Shown piece by piece: positions 1 through 7,396 of a stretch of 28,895 nt of DNA. This stretch comes from an uncultured Collinsella sp. Lineage in GTDB: Bacteria > Actinomycetota > Coriobacteriia > Coriobacteriales > Coriobacteriaceae. Each line of letters begins with the position of its first letter. Positions within the stretch are counted from its first letter, which is position 1. The stretch is from the NCBI GenBank assembly GCA_958418185.1, contig CATZEP010000010.1:1-28895 (forward strand), given 5' to 3'. The position numbers were made by a program, and so were the translations under genes. The notes beneath the pieces were generated by a model, which did no database searches, was not told where the DNA came from, and worked only from the letters and a program-made list of their open reading frames with translations.

Positions 1-63
1 CTGGCGATGGGCGCCGGCAAGAAGGCCGCTGCCTCCATCACCAAGAGCCTGCTGGGCGAATAA
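1..63 (+). CDS. 3' end of an FAD/NAD(P)-dependent oxidoreductase-like gene (partial)
   Basis: Only the last 20 codons and a TAA stop are inside the window. The visible peptide is LAMGAGKKAAASITKSLLGE. The MGAGKKAA-type ending followed by a short amphipathic helix is typical of the C-terminus of the glutamate synthase small subunit and related pyridine-nucleotide-disulfide oxidoreductases, where it closes the FAD-binding fold and packs against the flavin. The assignment rests on this short tail alone, so it is tentative. A strong terminator starts 28 bp after the stop, so this gene ends its transcription unit. Confidence 0.45.
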   Translation: MAMGAGKKAAASITKSLLGE

Positions 64-91
64 TCACCCGCACCGCTAGCCATCAAACGGC

Positions 92-129
92 AAAGTCCCC
101 GTCGAGCACACGCCCGGCGGGGACTTTTT
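92..129 (+). terminator. Rho-independent terminator of the left-edge gene
   Basis: Perfect 10-bp stem AAAGTCCCCG (92-101) with CGGGGACTTT (118-127), a 16-nt loop, and a T run into 129. It lies 28 bp after the stop at 63 on the same strand. Confidence 0.88.
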
Positions 130-145
130 CTATATCGGCCGCCCC

Positions 146-182
146 AACCACCACAAAGGGGACAGGCACCTTTGTGGTGGTT
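146..182. repeat. CCACCACAAAGG hairpin element, copy 1
   Basis: Perfect 14-bp arms AACCACCACAAAGG (146-159) and CCTTTGTGGTGGTT (169-182) around the 9-nt loop GGACAGGCA. Three further copies in this window have the same arm core and a related loop (7165-7201, 9410-9442, 11016-11058). Here it lies beyond the repeat array that follows the 2200-aa surface-protein gene, about 275 bp past that gene's stop. Confidence 0.85.
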
Positions 183-204
183 TGGAGCCTGGCTGGTCGG
201 TTTG

Positions 205-420
205 TCTCGATCTGTAACAGGTGGGCCACGTTGAGTCCCGTAGTTGTTACAGATTGAGACATTGCGCGAACATCCGCCTGTTCATCTCAATCTGTAACAG
301 TTAGAGGCCAAATTCCTCGCTATGTGTTACAGATCGAGACGTTAGGTTGGCGGCTGAACAGTTCATCTCAATCTGTAACACCTGGAACCCAAATATCTGG
401 CTTGATGTTACAGATTGAGA
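205..420. repeat. Array of six alternating 15-bp repeats, about 40-bp period
   Basis: The 15-mer TCTCAATCTGTAACA occurs at 205-219 (one change), 285-299 and 366-380. Its reverse complement occurs at 245-259, 325-339 (one change) and 406-420. Start-to-start steps are 40, 40, 40, 41 and 40 bp, and spacers are 25 or 26 bp, so orientation alternates strictly. It can be read as three 55-bp stem-loops (15-bp arms, 25-nt loops). It lies just 3' of the 2200-aa surface-protein gene on the minus strand, 37 bp from its stop. A related four-repeat array follows the second surface-protein gene. It is not a CRISPR: the repeats are short and inverted. Confidence 0.9.
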
Positions 421-457
421 TTTTGCTAAAGCCGAGGATGGGCGCTGTCGCCAAAAC

Positions 458-3400
458 TTAGCGCTTGCGGCGCTTGGTCGCAGCGATGCCGGCCGCGGCA
501 ACGGTTGCGCCGGCGATGCTCAGAGCAGCGACCGTCATCGCGGCGGAGTCACCCGTGCTGGCGAGCTCCATGCCACCGGACTTCTTGCCGTTCTTGCCCT
601 TACCCTTGGACTTGTTCGTCGTCACCGTGGTCGTCGTCGAAGTCGAACCGCCCGCAGGGACCCCGGCGCCACCAGAGCCATCCGTACCGCCACCCTGCTC
701 GCCGCCGTCAGGCGTCGGCTCGGGCTCTGGCTTCAGACTGGGATCGGGCGTCGGATCAGGCGCCGCCTCATCGGTCACCGTAATCGTAATGTTCAGACGC
801 TCGGAATACTCGCTGTACGACATGCCAGGGCGCTGTGCCGCAATGCGCACATACATGTTGCTATCGAGCGCAATAGGCTCGGTGTACTTTACGCGGCCTT
901 CGTCACGGCAGGGGCAGGTGTCGTTGGTGGTGTACCAAATCGTCGTGCCATCCTCGGCCGAAAGCTCCAGCTTCGTGCCCTTGGGCACCGTAATGTAGTT
1001 CTCCTTGGGCGACCATGCACCAAACGTCGTCGCACCAATCGTCGCCACCGGTCGCGCCGGTCGCACTGCCTCGGCAGACACGCGAACGTCGACCTGCTTG
1101 GACAGCGCCGTGTCATCCACCGTCGCCGTCAACGTCGTCAAACCGGGCAGAGCACCATGCAGCACAAACGTCGCCGCACCGTCCTCGCCCGTCACGGCCT
1201 GGGTGGCATCGACAGAGCAGATAGCCGAGGACTCCAGCCCAACACTAACCTTGGCGCCCGCAAACGGCTTGCCCGCCTTATCGGTCACGTGTGCCACCAG
1301 CTCAAAGTCACCGCCATCAAGCATGGTCACGGCCTGCTCCACGTTGAGCTTGAGCTTGTCGGCACGAACGCCCACGACAAGCTCGCCACTTGCCCAGCGC
1401 GCCATGGCCGTGCCGGCGTAGTTGCGAGCACCGTCGAGCTCAAACGCCACCGTTGAGCCCGCCTCACACGCATCGGCATAGCGAATACGCAGCACGCGCG
1501 ACAGCGGCTTGCCATTGGAATCGTCCTGCTTGTCGAGCCACGCATACGTCACGTCGCCCAAGCCCTGCACACACAATGCGGCCAGGGTATCGTCACTCGC
1601 ATCCATATACTGCGCAAACTCAACCTCGACGCAATCGGTATAGGCATGGGCCGAAACCACCTCGGGCGCCGCCGTCGACACCAAGCCAATGTTCACCTCA
1701 GTCTGAATCGGCGGCACGCGCAGCCAAGCCGAACGCGCCTCCTCATACCCGTCCTTGGTCACGCGCACCTGATACCAGCCGGTCGGCGTATTCCAGTTGT
1801 ACGCACCGTCCGCACCCGTTGCAAGCGGATTGTCCTGCTCATACTCCTCGGCATCCCAACGCACTGCATTGGTACCGGCCGCATCGTCGGCGCTCCACAG
1901 CTCAACCGTCGCGCCTTCAACCGTATTGGACAGTAGGCCCTCGTACACCACGCCCGCAGGGTCGGGTGCAGCCTTGGCGGCCACATTGCGATAACGCGCC
2001 TCAAAAATCGACTGCATCTTCTCGTCCGAGATCAAGCCGTCCTTGTTGGCCTTGTAGACCTCGGCATCGGTCAGCTCGCCCCAGTTGACCGTAATACGAT
2101 TCTGGCACGCGCGCTCCACCTGCTCGCAGGCAACATCGTAGGCGCATTCGGCATTGGTCAGCTTAATCGCGCGCTCCGAACCTACGCTGGTCGAAGCCGC
2201 GTCATAGGCAGCGCCCACCACGGTACCCGCCGAACCGGCCGTCAGCACGCCGGCGATTGTCATAATGGAGCCCACCGCCACATCGGTGCTATCGTGGCAG
2301 AGCTGGCGATACAGCAGATTCTCAAACGCACGCGCCTTCTCCATGGCATCGCGCAGCGCGTAAATGCACTTCCAGTCGTCCTCGGTCTTCTCGGGCTTGG
2401 CAAGCAAGCGCGTATGCTGAAGCTCATAGCCCTCGCGCTCGCCCTTCACCTTCTGCATACGGACGTTCACGTTCTCCCAGTTCTTGCTGGCATCGTTCAC
2501 GCCGTAAATGCCGGTAAAGATGCCGATGCCCTGGGTCGCCGCGGGAAACGCCTGGCCGGCCGCCTTCCACGCATCGGTCTTAAAGACCTGTCCGAACATC
2601 TCGCACTCGATCTTATAGCTCTTGAGCGAACGAATCGTGCGGATGAGCTTCATATGGGCGCTCACGTCGTCGTTGCGCTTCCAGGCCATGAGCCATCCGC
2701 GCACCTTGGAGTTGTTGAGGCTATGGACCACATTCCAGTTGTCGTACAGGTTGTCCAGAATGTCGCACTGCATGGCGATCGAGTTAAACAGAAGCGCCTG
2801 GTTCTTGTTGTTATTGGAGTTCTCGATAAACTCCGACTCAATATAGGCCGTCTGCTCGCCATCGGGCGCGGCGACCTTAAAGCCCTTGACGGTATCGTCG
2901 TCAGCCGCCTTGTAGCTCAGCGAGCTGCCGAGCGCCTGGCCCAAATCGTTAAACCCGCTCGTCGACTGGCCGTTGTACTCGCTGGCCTTAATGCCCGCAC
3001 ACTTGTTGAGTGCCGCAGCGGTTGCGTCATTCCAGCTTCCGTATTGGTTGAGCTGGCCGATACCCATCGACTGGCCCACCAGGTCCTCGGCCTGCTGGGC
3101 AATAAACTCCGCTCGCGATGCATGGTCGACGAGCTCCTTGATGGCGGCCGCATCCGCAGCATTCGCGCCCTGGGCCGCCGCGAGTTCCTGATACCAATCC
3201 TCGCTGGTGCCGTAAGCATCCTCAAAGATCATCTTGTCCACATTGACGCCATAGCTGTCGCCCTGCTGGGTTAGCAGCGCCGCCGACCCGCCGACCGCGG
3301 CCTTGAGCTCAGCCGCAAACTGCGCGGCCTCGTCGTTGCCAGCACCATCACCCTCGCCGTCGCTGGCGGCAGGGGCGCGACGAGCCTTACGGGCAGCTCC

Positions 3401-6400
3401 ACCTTGGGCTTCGTCCTCTTTACCGTCCTTGTCCTCCTCGGCAAACGCATCGGCGACCATCTGGTCAATCGCGTCGTTAAAGGCCTCGTCGACATCATTA
3501 AACGAGTTATCCATCATATATTCGTGCCACTGCTGCACGGCATTCGAGAACTCCTGCTGGCGCTCCTCGGCCGCGGCGGAATGCTTTTTGGCCGAAGCGT
3601 TGGCGTCAAAACTCAGCATGGTCATAAGCTGAGCATTGGAGATGCGGTAGGTCTGCGGCATAAAGATCTGCTCAAAGTTACCGCAGTTCACATAGGTCGA
3701 GTCATTCGCCTTGTTAAACTCGTCGAGCAGCTTAAGGTAACCCTCGTCCACATACTCCGCCACATAGCGCACACGGGTGCCCTCGCGCGACTTTTGAGTC
3801 AGAGGAATCGTCACCGTCTTGCCATCCACGCAGTCCACGTACAGGTCGAGCGTGTTGGCGGCCTCTTCGTTTCCCACCTCGAGCGTGATGTCAAAAGTCC
3901 AGTAGGCGTTCTTCTTTTGTGGCAGATGATGGAAGGTCCACAGGCTCTTGCCGGTGTCCTTGCCGTCCTTGACCAAGTTTTGCGTACCGCCACGATACGT
4001 CACATCAAAGTTCCAGACCGAAGCACCCGGAACATAGCGCACATAATTGCGAGCCGTTACCTCGGCAGCAGCGGCGGCAACATCGGTCGAGCCCACGCGC
4101 GCTTCGAGCGTCACACGCTCGGCGGCAAGCGTATCCTGCGGCAGGTCGTATTCAATCTTGGCACGGCCGAGTTTATTGGTCTTGCCGGTGTACTTTGCAG
4201 CCGACGAGCCCGTCCCCACGGCGAGCTGCACGCTCTTGCCCGGCGCCGCATAAACGTAGGCCACATTGCCCAGCAGGCTGTGAACGTCGGTGTTGTCGAC
4301 CTCGATGCGCGATCCGCTAACCTCGAGTGTGGTGCTTCCCAGCGGCAATGTCACCTCGCCCAGCGTAATGAGCGGCGAGATGGCATAGGTGCCCGCGGCC
4401 TTAGGCTTAAAGCGCACAAACACATCGGCGCCCGCACTCTTTTTCATATCGAGAACGAGGTTGTCGCCCTCCCAAGTTGTGCCAGCCCACATGGCATCGG
4501 AGCTGGCGCCGGCTTCGCGAGCGCCTGCGGACACATCCTCGACGGCATCCTTGGCCAGCGGAATCTCAATCTTGGCAGCCTGGCTGTCTTTGAGCTCGTA
4601 ATGAATGCGCAGCTCGGTCTCCACGCCAACGACCGCGGACGAATCAGCGATAACCGAGCCCGCCGTCAGCCCGCGCTCGGCACGATACGTCTCCACGTCA
4701 AACGTGGGAACGTCGAGCGTCACGTCGAGCTGTTTGCCGTCCTCGATCTTCACCTGCTTTTGCGCGATATGCTTACCCACGGTCAGCCCTAGGCGGCTAA
4801 ACGTGGAATAGCTCGTTGCTTGGATGTCGTAGCTCGTCTTGTTAAAGGCGACGATGGTGTACGAACCGGCCTTAAGGCGCGGCGTCTCGGCCTTCATGAT
4901 AGGCGTGGTGCCATCGTCTTCGTAACCCATCAAATAGGTGACACCGTCGGCAACTAGCTTGCCGTCGGACGTACGGAACACCAGCACGCGGTTAGCGCCC
5001 TGGTAGTCGCCCTTGGTCGCGACCGTCGCCGTGCCCCAGGGCTTCAAGTCGATATCGACCTTGCCGGCCGAGGGCTTCACCGTCGCCGTCGCCCCACCCA
5101 GCTTGAGGCTGTCTTTGGGCTCGAGCGTTATCTCCAGATCCTGGTCTGCGTCGGCAATGGCCTGCGACACCACGAGCGCTGTGCCCTGGATACGGAAGTC
5201 GTTTTCCTTGTCACCCTTGGCAGGCTTAAGCGTCTTGCCGCCGCTCTTCACCGTCAGATCGATGCTATCGAGACTATCGAGCTCAATGCGTTCGGTCTTA
5301 TCCTGGCCCACAATCGGTTCAAGATAGCCCACGTTGAGCTCAATCGCGCGCGAGGCCGGAATCTTGGTAAAGTCCTCCGCCTTAATCTCTCCGATATTCC
5401 ATGTGCCCGTCATCTGGTCGCCCGGGCGAGCGAGCACCATGTCATAGTAACCGCTGAGCGAAATGCGCAGCGTTGCTGCCGTCTTGGAGAGAGCGTCCGC
5501 TGTAAAGCTGCCGTCATCGCCAACCGCCAGCGGCGTGGACTGCCCCGCCTGCACGAGTGTAGCCGTCGCGCTCTGGGGAAGTTTGCCCGTCACCTGGGCC
5601 GCCTCGCCCATCCACTCAAACGTGTAGGCAGGCTTCGAGGAATCGACGGAGTCCTTGCGATCGGCCACGGCATCGGCAAGCTTTTTGACCATCGAGGGGT
5701 TGCCAGCCGAATCGGTCGCATAGGCATAGATGGTCTGGCCTTCACTAAAGGGAATCGCATACGTTACGCCATCGATTGTCACGCGCTCATTATAGTCGCC
5801 CGGATAGCCCGCCTCACCAAACTGAAGATCGGGGTTCATCACGCGCAGGGCAACGGCATTATGGTTCGTCTCGTTTCCGTATCTCGTGTTCTCAAAAGCT
5901 CCCCACTCTATCATTTCCACGCTTTTGGGTAGCACAATCTCTTTGCCGGCAATCGCAGGATCAAGAGAGGCGAACGCGAGCGCCCCGATATATTTAACGC
6001 CGTCGCCGATCGTCACCGACGACACATGCGAGCACCCGTCAAAGGCATTGCGCTCAATCCGCTCCACCGTGCCCGGCACATTGATCTGCGTAAAGGTGAG
6101 CACTGTTGTGTCCGAGACATAGAACTGTGGCACGCCGCAATAGGCGAATGCAAGATAGTCGATAGTTTTGACCGAAGTCGGCAGCGTTGCCACCACCTTG
6201 TCGTCAAGTTGTTCACATTCCTTAAAGGCCTGCTCGGGAATCGTGGTAAAGGCCGCGTTGTTGGGCCAGGTTACCGTTTGGAGCGTCTTGCTTTTGTAGA
6301 ATGCATAGCTCTTGAGCTCCTCGACCGAATCGGGCAGTGCGATCTCTTTGATGCTGCTGCCGCCCAAGCCTCCAACCGAGCGGACATGCGAATTAGGGGC

Positions 6401-7060
6401 GAAGGTGATCGATGTGAGCGCAGCGCTTCCCATACCCGTAAGGCTTACGACATTTTTGTCGTCGATGGTCGAGGGCACCTCCAACGTGGTAATGCCCGCG
6501 TCGCCATACTCGATAGAAATTTCGTTGGTGAGGCTATCAATCGAGAAGTAGTACTGCGCGGGGGTCTGCTCGCCGGCCACGTAGCCATCGTCGTATTCGT
6601 CCTTTACGCCCGTGGCGCCCTTCGAGGTCATCCAGAGCCCAAGATCCTCATTCCAGGTTGCTTCGGCTTCGGCGGTCTCCTCCTGCTTCTGCTGTTCGGC
6701 GAGCTCCTTCCCCTCGACAAGATCGGTGGCAAGCGTGGCCACGGGCGTGCTCTCGGTCTGCCCAGCGCCCGTCAGGCCTGCCGCCGATGCAATCTCGGAG
6801 TCCGGGGGCGTAGGGGTGTCACCGGTATCGAGCACTGTGGGGTCGGCAGCGCCGGCATCGGGCGCGGCGTCGGCGGCATCGGGCGCGGGGTCGGCGGCGT
6901 CGGCATCGGCTGCTTGGTCGTTATCCGTCTGCACAAAAGTGCCGTCGGTGGTGAGGGTCTCGGCAAACGCGCCCGCGGGCAACGAACCCGTCACCATGGT
7001 GAGGGTCACCGCGGCAACGGTCAGGCGGCGGCAAAGCGCTCGAACAGTAGTCCACCTCAT
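458..7060 (-). CDS. Giant secreted LRR (BspA-like) surface protein with LAxTG sorting signal
   Basis: A 2200-aa cell-wall-anchored protein. I chose ATG at 7060 because GGAAAGG lies just upstream and a classical signal peptide follows (basic MRWTTVRALCRR, hydrophobic core, AGAFA cleavage near residue 33). Residues about 35-110 are Ala/Asp/Pro-rich. Residues about 190-390 carry BspA-type leucine-rich repeats (for example LPDSVEELKSYAF and VPGTVERIERNAF). Further on are beta-rich segments with a carboxypeptidase-regulatory-like look, a long mostly helical region (about 1150-1700) that I do not recognise, Ig-like segments, and a chitobiase C-terminal/FN3-like stretch near 2000-2090. The end is a Pro/Gly/Lys linker, LASTG, a hydrophobic helix and KRRKR. 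LAxTG is the class E sortase type. Adhesion or host-protein binding is inferred from the BspA-like repeats; no enzymatic motif was seen. An operator-like palindrome lies upstream at 7121-7154. Confidence 0.88.
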   Translation of the reverse strand: MRWTTVRALCRRLTVAAVTLTMVTGSLPAGAFAETLTTDGTFVQTDNDQAADADAADPAPDAADAAPDAGAADPTVLDTGDTPTPPDSEIASAAGLTGAGQTESTPVATLATDLVEGKELAEQQKQEETAEAEATWNEDLGLWMTSKGATGVKDEYDDGYVAGEQTPAQYYFSIDSLTNEISIEYGDAGITTLEVPSTIDDKNVVSLTGMGSAALTSITFAPNSHVRSVGGLGGSSIKEIALPDSVEELKSYAFYKSKTLQTVTWPNNAAFTTIPEQAFKECEQLDDKVVATLPTSVKTIDYLAFAYCGVPQFYVSDTTVLTFTQINVPGTVERIERNAFDGCSHVSSVTIGDGVKYIGALAFASLDPAIAGKEIVLPKSVEMIEWGAFENTRYGNETNHNAVALRVMNPDLQFGEAGYPGDYNERVTIDGVTYAIPFSEGQTIYAYATDSAGNPSMVKKLADAVADRKDSVDSSKPAYTFEWMGEAAQVTGKLPQSATATLVQAGQSTPLAVGDDGSFTADALSKTAATLRISLSGYYDMVLARPGDQMTGTWNIGEIKAEDFTKIPASRAIELNVGYLEPIVGQDKTERIELDSLDSIDLTVKSGGKTLKPAKGDKENDFRIQGTALVVSQAIADADQDLEITLEPKDSLKLGGATATVKPSAGKVDIDLKPWGTATVATKGDYQGANRVLVFRTSDGKLVADGVTYLMGYEDDGTTPIMKAETPRLKAGSYTIVAFNKTSYDIQATSYSTFSRLGLTVGKHIAQKQVKIEDGKQLDVTLDVPTFDVETYRAERGLTAGSVIADSSAVVGVETELRIHYELKDSQAAKIEIPLAKDAVEDVSAGAREAGASSDAMWAGTTWEGDNLVLDMKKSAGADVFVRFKPKAAGTYAISPLITLGEVTLPLGSTTLEVSGSRIEVDNTDVHSLLGNVAYVYAAPGKSVQLAVGTGSSAAKYTGKTNKLGRAKIEYDLPQDTLAAERVTLEARVGSTDVAAAAAEVTARNYVRYVPGASVWNFDVTYRGGTQNLVKDGKDTGKSLWTFHHLPQKKNAYWTFDITLEVGNEEAANTLDLYVDCVDGKTVTIPLTQKSREGTRVRYVAEYVDEGYLKLLDEFNKANDSTYVNCGNFEQIFMPQTYRISNAQLMTMLSFDANASAKKHSAAAEERQQEFSNAVQQWHEYMMDNSFNDVDEAFNDAIDQMVADAFAEEDKDGKEDEAQGGAARKARRAPAASDGEGDGAGNDEAAQFAAELKAAVGGSAALLTQQGDSYGVNVDKMIFEDAYGTSEDWYQELAAAQGANAADAAAIKELVDHASRAEFIAQQAEDLVGQSMGIGQLNQYGSWNDATAAALNKCAGIKASEYNGQSTSGFNDLGQALGSSLSYKAADDDTVKGFKVAAPDGEQTAYIESEFIENSNNNKNQALLFNSIAMQCDILDNLYDNWNVVHSLNNSKVRGWLMAWKRNDDVSAHMKLIRTIRSLKSYKIECEMFGQVFKTDAWKAAGQAFPAATQGIGIFTGIYGVNDASKNWENVNVRMQKVKGEREGYELQHTRLLAKPEKTEDDWKCIYALRDAMEKARAFENLLYRQLCHDSTDVAVGSIMTIAGVLTAGSAGTVVGAAYDAASTSVGSERAIKLTNAECAYDVACEQVERACQNRITVNWGELTDAEVYKANKDGLISDEKMQSIFEARYRNVAAKAAPDPAGVVYEGLLSNTVEGATVELWSADDAAGTNAVRWDAEEYEQDNPLATGADGAYNWNTPTGWYQVRVTKDGYEEARSAWLRVPPIQTEVNIGLVSTAAPEVVSAHAYTDCVEVEFAQYMDASDDTLAALCVQGLGDVTYAWLDKQDDSNGKPLSRVLRIRYADACEAGSTVAFELDGARNYAGTAMARWASGELVVGVRADKLKLNVEQAVTMLDGGDFELVAHVTDKAGKPFAGAKVSVGLESSAICSVDATQAVTGEDGAATFVLHGALPGLTTLTATVDDTALSKQVDVRVSAEAVRPARPVATIGATTFGAWSPKENYITVPKGTKLELSAEDGTTIWYTTNDTCPCRDEGRVKYTEPIALDSNMYVRIAAQRPGMSYSEYSERLNITITVTDEAAPDPTPDPSLKPEPEPTPDGGEQGGGTDGSGGAGVPAGGSTSTTTTVTTNKSKGKGKNGKKSGGMELASTGDSAAMTVAALSIAGATVAAAGIAATKRRKR

Positions 7061-7120
7061 GGTCGTTCCTTTCCTGCAAACCAAAAGTCATCCAGCGTAA
7101 TCGTTGTCCAAAAACAAAGC

Positions 7121-7154
7121 GAACGGTAGGTTCATATATACGAACCTACCGTTC
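7121..7154. promoter_or_regulatory. Operator-like palindrome upstream of the 2200-aa surface gene
   Basis: Perfect 13-bp arms GAACGGTAGGTTC (7121-7133) and GAACCTACCGTTC (7142-7154) flank the 8-bp AT-rich centre ATATATAC. TACCTGCG starts at 7155. The site is 61 bp upstream of the chosen ATG. The inner TAGGTTC-N8-GAACCTA and the TACCTGCG at the same distance from the centre recur at 9479-9506 before the second surface gene. This suggests one dimeric regulator, with the nearby LuxR-type protein as prime candidate (inference). The AT-rich centre could also serve as a -10 region. A purely terminator role is unlikely because no T run follows. Confidence 0.72.
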
Positions 7155-7164
7155 TACCTGCGCA

Positions 7165-7201
7165 AACCGCCACAAAGGGAATAGGTACCTTTGTGGCGGT
7201 T
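7165..7201. repeat. CCACCACAAAGG hairpin element, copy 2 (CCGCCACAAAGG variant)
   Basis: 14-bp arms AACCGCCACAAAGG (7165-7178) and CCTTTGTGGCGGTT (7188-7201) with loop GAATAGGTA. The A-to-G change in the left arm is matched by T-to-C in the right arm, so pairing is kept. It sits between the repeat array and the upstream palindrome of the first surface gene. Confidence 0.85.
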
Positions 7202-7223
7202 CTGAACTTGGCCAGCCAGTTTG

Positions 7224-7359
7224 TCTCAATCTGTAACAGTTAGAGGTCAAATTCCCCGCCTGGTGTTACAGATCGAGACGTTAGGTTGTCGGCCGAACAG
7301 TTCATCTCAATCTGTAACATCTAGAGCCGTTTTGGGCAGTTTGGTGTTACAGATTGAGA
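7224..7359. repeat. Array of four alternating 15-bp repeats, second copy
   Basis: TCTCAATCTGTAACA at 7224-7238 and 7305-7319, and its reverse complement at 7264-7278 (one change) and 7345-7359. Steps are 40, 41 and 40 bp. The first loop matches the 300-324 spacer of the left array at 20 of 25 positions, and the inter-unit spacer (7279-7304) matches 340-365 at 24 of 26. So this array corresponds to the last two stem-loops of the left array. It lies 37 bp 3' of the stop of the 661-aa surface gene. Confidence 0.9.
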
Positions 7360-7396
7360 TTTTACTGAGGCCGAGAATGAGAGCCGTCACCCAGCT

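Noticed and set aside
205..420. CRISPR array
   Set aside because: Repeats are only 15 bp, alternate in orientation, have related spacers in two arrays, and no cas gene is present.
2294..4792. Two plus-strand open frames (326 and 462 codons) opposite the giant surface gene
   Set aside because: The minus-strand frame has signal peptide, repeats and sorting signal; these are shadows of its codon use.
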